15,967 nucleotides of DNA, from assembly GCA_964520615.1 (NCBI GenBank), contig CAZFNL010000065.1:1-15967 (forward strand), written 5' to 3'. Positions within the stretch are counted from its first letter, which is position 1. The number at the start of each line of letters is the position of its first letter. The notes below the pieces were generated by a model. It worked only from the letters and a program-made list of their open reading frames with translations. It was not told the origin of the DNA and did not search any database. Positions 6,635-11,773 of the stretch are shown in pieces. This DNA is from JAMCUI01 sp964520615 (GTDB taxonomy: Bacteria; Patescibacteriota; Microgenomatia; 2-02-FULL-39-11). The position numbers and the translations under genes are program-made.

Positions 6635-7663
6635 ATGTTCTTTAAACGTTTAGGTATAGATTTGGGAACAGCCAATTCGCTGGTATATCTGGCGGGTGAA
6701 GGCGTGGTTTTAAATGAACCGACTGTTGTTGCGGTTGCCATTGAGGACAATCGTGTGGTAGCCGTTGGGAATGAAGCCAAAGAAATGCTTGGAAGAACTC
6801 CAGGAAATATTGTTGCATCAAGGCCGCTGAAAGATGGTGTGATTGCCGACTATGTGGTGACTGAGGCGATGCTGCGGTATTTTATCGACAGGGTATGCGG
6901 CAGAACCAGATTTTTTAAGCCTGAAGTGATGATTTGTGTGCCGGCTGGTTGTACCCAGGTGGAAAGAAGGGCTGTTATGGATGCTACTATGGCTGCAGGA
7001 GCCCGGACGGTATACCTTATTGAGGAACCGTTGGCTGCGGCAATTGGAGCCAAAATTCCCATAGCGCAACCATCAGGCAACATGATAGTGGACATAGGCG
7101 GAGGATCTACAGAAGCAGCGGTAATTTCTCTGGGTGGAGTAGTAGTACATAATTCAGTGCGGGTGGCTGGAAATAAGCTGGATGAGTCAATCGCCGCATA
7201 CATAAAGAAAAAATATAATCTTTTTATTGGGGAAAGAATGGCAGAGGAAGTAAAGATACAAATTGCAAGCGCCTTGCAACCAAGCAGTGCATCATCAAAC
7301 AAGATGACGTGGTCCAAAAAGATGGAGGTGCGGGGAAGGGATTCGCTTTCTGGGCTTCCCAGAATGATTGAAGTCCTTTCCGAAGAAATTACCACGGCCA
7401 TACAAAATCCTCTTACCAGCGTTCTTTCCGCAGTTAAAGGTGTACTTGAAAATACACCTCCCGAACTAGCATCGGACATAATAGATAAAGGCATAGTATT
7501 GTCAGGAGGAACATCTCTTTTGAGAAACATTGATAAGTTTTTGGTTTTGGGAACAGGGGTACCGGTGCACGTTGCAGAGGATCCTCTTTTGTGTGTGGTA
7601 CGCGGAACTGGCGTCGCTTTGGAAAATATAGAATTGTATAAAAGAAGTATTGCAAAAAGATAA
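6635..7663 (+). CDS. mreB: MreB rod-shape-determining actin homologue
   Basis: MreB forms ATP-dependent filaments on the inner membrane face that guide side-wall synthesis. The 342-residue length is normal. Visible actin-fold motifs: phosphate-1 GIDLGTANSLVYL (Asp9), connect-1 LKDGVIADYVVTEAMLRYF, LIEEPLAAAIGA with Glu130/Glu131, phosphate-2 IVDIGGGSTEAAV (Asp153), and the adenosine motif GIVLSGGTSLL near 276-286. A short hydrophobic N-terminus (MFFKRLG) could aid membrane binding. It stands alone, without mreC, mreD or rodA beside it in this window. No Shine-Dalgarno sequence precedes the start because the leader is a heptad-repeat arm. Confidence 0.95.
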   Translation: MFFKRLGIDLGTANSLVYLAGEGVVLNEPTVVAVAIEDNRVVAVGNEAKEMLGRTPGNIVASRPLKDGVIADYVVTEAMLRYFIDRVCGRTRFFKPEVMICVPAGCTQVERRAVMDATMAAGARTVYLIEEPLAAAIGAKIPIAQPSGNMIVDIGGGSTEAAVISLGGVVVHNSVRVAGNKLDESIAAYIKKKYNLFIGERMAEEVKIQIASALQPSSASSNKMTWSKKMEVRGRDSLSGLPRMIEVLSEEITTAIQNPLTSVLSAVKGVLENTPPELASDIIDKGIVLSGGTSLLRNIDKFLVLGTGVPVHVAEDPLLCVVRGTGVALENIELYKRSIAKR

Positions 7664-7721
7664 AAATGCCCCATGTAATTTTCCACGAAGTTATTACAAC
7701 CTATAATGATATAAAAGGTTA

Positions 7722-7749
7722 AAAAATTGTAATATAAATAACAATTTTT
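7722..7749 (+). terminator. Weak AT-rich hairpin after mreB
   Basis: AAAAATTGT (7722-7730) and ACAATTTTT (7741-7749) form a 9-bp stem with a 10-nt loop, ending in five T residues. It lies 59 nt after the mreB stop. The stem has only one G-C pair, so termination strength is doubtful. Confidence 0.35.
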
Positions 7750-7825
7750 CACACGGATATTTCAAATAGCATATTAACTTATAGTGATAATGAATTTATC
7801 GCTAGGATTTGGTAAAAAGATCGGA

Positions 7826-7889
7826 TATAATAGTCATTTAGGTTATAATACAAGGATTAAATCGTGTAGACAAATAGTGTTCAGGAGGT
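7826..7889 (+). promoter_or_regulatory. Two TATAAT boxes and an unused Shine-Dalgarno before the WecG-family gene
   Basis: Perfect TATAAT hexamers occur at 7826-7831 and 7844-7849, 18 bp apart, without good -35 hexamers. AGGAGGT at 7883-7889 is a perfect Shine-Dalgarno core, but no ATG, GTG or TTG lies within 5-15 nt; the next gene starts 50 nt later. The leader would be about 80-110 nt, unusually long for this window. Confidence 0.35.
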
Positions 7890-7938
7890 TTTATAAATCT
7901 ATTAATTTCCATTCTTTATAACGTAAAATAATTATATT

Positions 7939-8865
7939 ATGGGACTCAAAACAAAAAAAATTCTTGACGTTGTGGTAACAGTGCAGGAAAAAGATGAAAT
8001 CCTAGAGGAAATAAAAAAGTACTTTAAAAAAGCGGAAAGCGGAAAGCGGAAAGCGGAAAGCGCAGGTGTTAAACCTCTGGTAATTTTTACTCCAAACCCG
8101 GAAATCATAAATTTTGCCCAAAAAAATATATTTTTCAGGGAGATTGTCAACTCAGCCCAAATTAATATTCCTGATGGAGCGGGGATAGTTTGGGCGCTTA
8201 AAAAAAAGGAGAATATGTCAATTGACAGAATTAGCGGAGCGGATTTCATTTTGGATTTGTGTAAACTGGCAGATAAAAATGGCTTTACAGTAGGACTTAT
8301 AGGGGGGAAGAATGGAGTAGCACTTAAAACCTCTGAGTGCTTACTGGAAAAATATAAAAATCTGAAAACTGAGGTTTTAGGAGAACCGGGTGTAGAAGTA
8401 AGAATTATGAATTATGAATTAGGAACAAGAAGCAGGGAAGTAGCAATAAGGAATTATGAATTAGAAATTAGGAATAGGGATGAAGGGAATAGGATTCATA
8501 ATTCATACTTCATTATCCATGATTCAAGTGGCAGAAAAGTCGATAGCAAAGAATATTTTTCTGGTTTAGTAAAAACAATAGGTAAAAAAAAGATAGACAT
8601 CCTTTTTGTCGCACTCGGTTTTCCCAAACAGGAATATTATATAGAAAGCGTTAAGCGGGAAGCGTTAAGCGGGAAGATTGCTAGACCTTTAGTCCTTATG
8701 GCGGTTGGGGGAACGTTTGATTATATCTCCGGAACGATTACCAGAGCGCCTTTCTGGGTAAGGGAAAGCGGCTTTGAATGGTTATACCGTCTTATTCGCG
8801 AGTCCTGGAGATTGAAAAGGCAAGTTGCCGGAGCAGGATTTTTCTTTAGAGTGTTATTTGGCTGA
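7939..8865 (+). CDS. WecG/TagA/CpsF-family (GT26) glycosyltransferase with repeat insertions
   Basis: This family transfers an amino sugar (N-acetylmannosamine or its uronate in characterised members) to a lipid-linked GlcNAc on the inner membrane face, an early step of teichoic acid, enterobacterial common antigen or capsule synthesis. Motifs: INIPDGAGIVWA with the Asp of PDG (79), ISGADFILDL, GFTVGLIGGKNGVA, DILFVALGFPKQEYYI, MAVGGTFDYISGTITRAPFWVRE and GFEWLYRLIRESWRLKRQ. At 308 residues it is some 60 longer than usual. The surplus is three heptad-repeat insertions: residues about 31-42 (SGKRKAESGKRKAE-like), 155-198 (NYELxxRxRE-like) and 248-257. The family core is otherwise intact, so activity is plausible. 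Acceptor and donor are unknown here. Confidence 0.9.
   Translation: MGLKTKKILDVVVTVQEKDEILEEIKKYFKKAESGKRKAESAGVKPLVIFTPNPEIINFAQKNIFFREIVNSAQINIPDGAGIVWALKKKENMSIDRISGADFILDLCKLADKNGFTVGLIGGKNGVALKTSECLLEKYKNLKTEVLGEPGVEVRIMNYELGTRSREVAIRNYELEIRNRDEGNRIHNSYFIIHDSSGRKVDSKEYFSGLVKTIGKKKIDILFVALGFPKQEYYIESVKREALSGKIARPLVLMAVGGTFDYISGTITRAPFWVRESGFEWLYRLIRESWRLKRQVAGAGFFFRVLFG
8032..8059 (+). repeat. Four perfect GCGGAAA copies inside the WecG-family gene
   Basis: GCGGAAA is repeated four times without a mismatch. It lies about 90 bases into the coding sequence, between codons 31 and 41. Because 7 is not a multiple of 3, gain or loss of one unit would shift the frame ahead of every conserved motif. 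Confidence 0.95.
8402..8527. repeat. In-frame inverted heptad element, 18 units, inside the WecG-family gene
   Basis: Thirteen 7-bp units run in strict register from 8402 to 8492 (GAATTAT, GAATTAT, GAATTAG, GAACAAG ... GAATTAT, GAATTAG, AAATTAG, GAATAGG, GATGAAG, GGAATAG). They are followed without loss of register by five units of the opposite strand type (GATTCAT, AATTCAT, ACTTCAT, TATCCAT, GATTCAA; 8493-8527). The total of 126 bp is both 18 heptads and 42 codons, so the reading frame is kept, and no stop occurs. Confidence 0.9.
8648..8675 (+). repeat. Third heptad array in the WecG-family gene
   Basis: GCGTTAA, GCGGGAA, GCGTTAA, GCGGGAA form two exact 14-bp copies of the GCG-type heptad. 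The array encodes the loop between GFPKQEYYIES and LVLMAVGGTFDY. Confidence 0.9.
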
Positions 8866-8875
8866 TTTTCGCTAT

Positions 8876-8905
8876 TTGCAATTCATCTTTCCTTTCCTAT
8901 ACAAT
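8876..8905 (+). promoter_or_regulatory. Candidate promoter of the glycosyltransferase cluster
   Basis: TTGCAA (8876-8881) and TACAAT (8900-8905) are 18 nt apart, just after the WecG-family stop codon. The transcript leader would be about 150 nt and would include the inverted heptad element at 8950-9053. Confidence 0.35.
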
Positions 8906-8949
8906 ACCCTCAAACACAAGAAATATTCCAGTCACACCTCATCAATTAC

Positions 8950-9053
8950 AAACTTAAATGTCAAATGTCAAAACTCAAAATCACAACTTAAAACTATTGA
9001 TTTATAAAGATTTTACATTTGGATTTGACATTTGAGTTTTAAGATTTAAGTTT
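8950..9053. repeat. Inverted heptad element (ATGTCAA-type) before the first GT4 gene
   Basis: The left array has six units in register (AAACTTA, AATGTCA, AATGTCA, AAACTCA, AAATCAC, AACTTAA; 8950-8991) and the right array six units of reverse-complement type (TTTACAT, TTGGATT, TGACATT, TGAGTTT, TAAGATT, TAAGTTT; 9012-9053), with a 20-nt spacer. The outermost 10 bases of the arms (8950-8959 and 9044-9053) are perfectly complementary. The element ends 7 nt before the ATG at 9061. Confidence 0.9.
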
Positions 9054-9060
9054 ATATATA

Positions 9061-10257
9061 ATGAGAATTCTATATTTGCAGACTTTTCCTTTGTGGGGAT
9101 CAGGTTCCGGCACTTACGCCAGATATTTGGCAAGCGAGGTGGGACGACATTTCAAGGTGGCGATGGTATCACCCGATGACCGGGATATTCCAAATGTCAG
9201 GCGTTATCCCCTCAAGATGTTTGACAGAGTTGCATTTACCGGACACCCTGAGTGGCCTGAATGTAAATTGTTTACGCAGCTCTCAAACCACGAGATTACC
9301 GAGCTTTATGAGGATTACCTGGATTCGGTGATTGACGCAGTTGAATCCTTTCAGCCCAATATTATCCATGTCCACCATGCTTTCCCTCTTTCATGGATAG
9401 CAAGGGTGATAAAGGGTATCTATCAGATACCTTACATCATTACTGTTCACGGATCAGAGTTGCCTACGGTGCAAAAAGACAAAAGATATATAGCATTGAC
9501 AAGTGATGCTTTGAGACGCGCCAGAAGAGTGGTGCCAAACTCTTTTTGGACAAAGGAATGGCTGTTTAAGATTTTTGGAGACGAATTCCGTTCCCAGGTG
9601 AGGGTTATTCCTGGCGGGGTTGACCTGCATAAATTTAATCCCAATTTGAATACATCCGATATTGACAAGAAATACGATCTTGCCGGGAAAAAAATTGTAC
9701 TTTTTGCCGGCAAATTGACTGCTTATAAAGGGGTAAAATATCTGGTCCAGGCAGCCAAGAAGATACCGGCCGAGGTGATGATACTGGGAGAAGGTCCGGA
9801 AAGGGAAAATCTGGAAAAAAGAGTGGCTGAAATGAAGTTGACTAATGTACAATTTGGAGGCCATTTGGGAACAAGTAGCGAGCTGAATAAGTTTTATAAG
9901 CGCGCATCAGTCTTTGTAGCACCAAGTACTTGGGATGAGCCTTTGGGACTGGTGATTTTGGAAGCCATGGCGACAAAGACGCCGGTTGTTGTTACCAGAA
10001 AAGGCGGGATACCACTAGCCGTCAAAGACGGGGTAAACGGCTATTTTGTCCGCCCAAGAAATGCCACGGAAATTGCCGAAAAGGTGAATCTTCTCCTTAA
10101 TAATGAAGAAAAGAGGCAAAAGATGGCCGAGAATGCCAGAAAAATCGTCGAACAGAAGTTCTCTTGGGAAGCCATCGCCCACCGTTTCATCCTCATGTAT
10201 ATGAGATTTTCCTACTTCCCCAAAAAGAATCATAATAGAAATAAGAATCAAGAATAA
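9061..10257 (+). CDS. GT4-family glycosyltransferase
   Basis: A retaining GT-B enzyme that would move a sugar from a nucleotide donor to a glycan or lipid acceptor at the cytoplasmic face. In 398 residues: N-terminal MRILYLQTFPLWGSGSGTYA, acceptor-side IIHVHHAFPLSW and IITVHGSEL, PNSFWTKEW, VIPGGVDLHKFNP, the donor-phosphate site FAGKLTAYKGV (Lys218, Lys223), ILGEGPERENL, and the E-x7-E motif DEPLGLVILEAMA (Glu293, Glu301). Lys replaces the more common Arg in the first phosphate-site position. The last dozen residues (KKNHNRNKNQE) are encoded by GAATCAA-type heptads, so the natural C-terminus has probably been replaced by repeat sequence. No Shine-Dalgarno; the inverted heptad element ends 7 nt upstream. 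Confidence 0.9.
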   Translation: MRILYLQTFPLWGSGSGTYARYLASEVGRHFKVAMVSPDDRDIPNVRRYPLKMFDRVAFTGHPEWPECKLFTQLSNHEITELYEDYLDSVIDAVESFQPNIIHVHHAFPLSWIARVIKGIYQIPYIITVHGSELPTVQKDKRYIALTSDALRRARRVVPNSFWTKEWLFKIFGDEFRSQVRVIPGGVDLHKFNPNLNTSDIDKKYDLAGKKIVLFAGKLTAYKGVKYLVQAAKKIPAEVMILGEGPERENLEKRVAEMKLTNVQFGGHLGTSSELNKFYKRASVFVAPSTWDEPLGLVILEAMATKTPVVVTRKGGIPLAVKDGVNGYFVRPRNATEIAEKVNLLLNNEEKRQKMAENARKIVEQKFSWEAIAHRFILMYMRFSYFPKKNHNRNKNQE

Positions 10258-10391
10258 TGAAGCAAAAATCAAGTAAAATTAAATCTTTTACAGATTTACA
10301 TGTTTGGAGAGAAGGTTATAAAAATGACAAACGGGTTGATCAAAAAATCTAAGACCATAATTCATGATTCTTAATTCTTGATTCATAATTC
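10245..10391. repeat. Inverted heptad element spanning a gene 3' end and a gene relic
   Basis: Left array: GAATCAA, GAATAAT, GAAGCAA, AAATCAA (10245-10272, with an isolated GAATCAT at 10228). Right array, opposite orientation: ATAATTC, ATGATTC, TTAATTC, TTGATTC, ATAATTC (10357-10391). The left arm supplies the last codons and stop of the GT4 gene. The 84-nt spacer carries most of the four-helix-bundle relic. The units match those in the WecG-family gene and in maf. Confidence 0.85.
10257..10352 (+). pseudogene. N-terminal relic of a four-helix-bundle (23S rRNA IVP/S23-like) protein
   Basis: A 31-codon ORF starts at an ATG that overlaps the TAA of the preceding GT4 gene. It contains KIKSFTDLHVWREGYK, the recognisable N-terminus of the four-helix-bundle family (K-I-x-S-F-x-D-L-x-V-W-x-x-(A/G)-x-K). 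It then loses the family sequence and stops. Full members have about 110-130 residues, so roughly the first sixth remains. It lies between the two arms of an inverted heptad element. Assignment rests on this one motif. Confidence 0.65.
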
Positions 10392-10392
10392 T

Positions 10393-10473
10393 ATGCGAAT
10401 AGCAATTTTAGGTTCAATTGCGTTTCCGGTACCTCCGCCTGCTCTAGAGAGTTTTGAAGTTTATTTTATATGA
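10393..10473 (+). pseudogene. Truncated duplicate of the start of the next glycosyltransferase gene
   Basis: A 26-codon ORF begins MRIAILGSIAFPVPPPA, nearly the same as MRIAILGSVALPVPPPA of the gene starting at 10470, then diverges and ends at a TGA that overlaps that gene's ATG as ATGA. The 17 shared codons differ mostly at silent positions, so the copies have been under protein-level selection or separated for long. It is the stub of a former paralogue cut off after 51 bases. Translation might couple it to the downstream gene. Confidence 0.75.
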
Positions 10474-11738
10474 GAATAGCTATACTTGGCTCAGTAGCTC
10501 TGCCTGTTCCGCCTCCAGCTCAGGGCGGGACGGAGTGGATTGCTTATTTTCAGGCTTTAGGACTTGCCAAGCTGGGGCATAAGGTGATTCTCTTTGCCGC
10601 GCAAGGGTCAAAGAGGGAAGATGGATATGAATTGATAGAGGTGGGGGGAGGAGATACGGTGGCGGGATCAAAACAAGCTTTGGAATCCTCGATACCGAAT
10701 TCTTCGGACGTTAAATCTTCGATGCAGAACTTTTCGGTAGTTAATGCGGGTCCTGCCGCTCAGGTATCCCGAGAATCGCTTCAAGTCGCTCGCGAAAAAA
10801 CGCAAGATGTTTCATTCGATTCTTCGTCGCTCGCTCTCCCTTCGGTGAAGCAATTCTCAGGAAACCCTCCTTCGCGTCACCCGAATAATGATTATAATAT
10901 CGAATCTTCCAGGGGTTTAAGAAAGGAAAACGTCTATCTTTCCCAAGTGATCGAGCAGTTGATAGAAAGAAAAGACGATTATGATTTGATCCTAAATAAC
11001 ATGCGCGGAGAGGCGGTGTTTCTGCCGTTTGCAAAAATGTTGAATAAGCCTTTTGTCAACGTGATGCACCTGCCGCTTTTTCGGGAATTGGTTGAAGCTT
11101 TCAGAAAATACAATACCCGCGTTATCACCATCAGCAATGCGCAGCGTAAAGGATTTGACGGAATAAATTATTTGGCAATGGTAAATAATTGCGTGGATAC
11201 TGATAAATTTACGTTCAATCCGACTCCAGAGGATTATCTTCTGATGATGGGAAGTATTACGCCGCACAAGAATCAGGCTTCTGCAATCAGGATAGCAAAG
11301 AAACTGGGAATGAAGCTGGTTTTGGCCGGCAAAATAAATGACAAAAAATATTTTGAAGAGCTGAAAAAAGATATTGACGGGGAGAAAATACAGTATTTCG
11401 GGGAACTCCCGTTTGACCGCAAAGTTGAACTTTATCGTAACGCCAAAGCATTTATCTTCCCCATACTTTGGGAAGAACCTTTTGGGCTCGTTATGATTGA
11501 GGCGATGGCCTGCGGGACGCCGGTGGTGGCTTTCGGTAACGGAGCGATACCTGAGGTAGTAGTAGATGGTGTGACAGGATTTGTCATACAAAATAACGAT
11601 GAAGAAGCGATGGAAAGGGCAATTCAGAGTATCAATCAGATAAAAAGGGAAGATTGCAGAAAACACGTCGAGGAGAATTTCACCGTGGAGAAGATGGTAA
11701 AGGATTATGAAAAGGCGTTGGGTACGTTAGTGGTTTAG
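10470..11738 (+). CDS. GT4-family glycosyltransferase with an 80-residue insertion
   Basis: The 422-residue GT-B protein matches GT4 enzymes: N-terminal MRIAILGSVALPVPPPAQGG and GLAKLGHKVILFA, VNVMHLPL, RVITISNAQRKGF, NNCVDTDKF, the phosphate site MGSITPHKN, and the E-x7-E motif EEPFGLVMIEAMACGTPVV (Glu336, Glu344). The core closely parallels the gene at 13321, so the two are paralogues. Residues about 70-149 (LESSIPNSSDV onward, Ser-rich) are an insertion absent from that paralogue; it sits in the N-terminal acceptor domain and carries the AATCCTCGATAC element. The phosphate-binding Arg of the usual G-R is Ser262 here, although Lys267 is kept, which may alter donor use or activity. First gene of the tightly packed block that runs to the window end. 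Confidence 0.88.
   Translation: MRIAILGSVALPVPPPAQGGTEWIAYFQALGLAKLGHKVILFAAQGSKREDGYELIEVGGGDTVAGSKQALESSIPNSSDVKSSMQNFSVVNAGPAAQVSRESLQVAREKTQDVSFDSSSLALPSVKQFSGNPPSRHPNNDYNIESSRGLRKENVYLSQVIEQLIERKDDYDLILNNMRGEAVFLPFAKMLNKPFVNVMHLPLFRELVEAFRKYNTRVITISNAQRKGFDGINYLAMVNNCVDTDKFTFNPTPEDYLLMMGSITPHKNQASAIRIAKKLGMKLVLAGKINDKKYFEELKKDIDGEKIQYFGELPFDRKVELYRNAKAFIFPILWEEPFGLVMIEAMACGTPVVAFGNGAIPEVVVDGVTGFVIQNNDEEAMERAIQSINQIKREDCRKHVEENFTVEKMVKDYEKALGTLVV
10684..10743 (+). repeat. AATCCTCGATAC-type tandem repeat in the second GT4 gene
   Basis: Two adjacent 30-bp units (10684-10713 and 10714-10743) differ at 7 positions and encode ESSIPNSSDV and KSSMQNFSVV. The first 25 bases match 2774-2798 in maf at 21 positions. 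The surrounding insertion (about 10677-10916) contains further TCGAATCTTCC-like pieces also seen in maf. Confidence 0.75.
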
Positions 11739-11773
11739 CATGAGAATACAACTTTTCGAAATGTGCAATTGAA

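Noticed and set aside
6850..7752. 300-codon open frame on the minus strand opposite mreB
   Set aside because: It is fully antisense to a well-conserved gene, has no recognisable motif, and is a codon-bias shadow of the coding strand.
9057..9062. TATAAT overlapping the ATG of the first GT4 gene
   Set aside because: A -10 box there would start transcription inside the gene, downstream of its start codon.
10992..11666. 224-codon minus-strand open frame
   Set aside because: It lies opposite the second GT4 gene and shows composition typical of an antisense shadow, without any family motif.
11740..11772. Ten-codon ORF beginning MRI between the second GT4 gene and the unrecognised gene, considered as another glycosyltransferase stub
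   Set aside because: Only three residues match the GT4 starts, too little to separate from chance.
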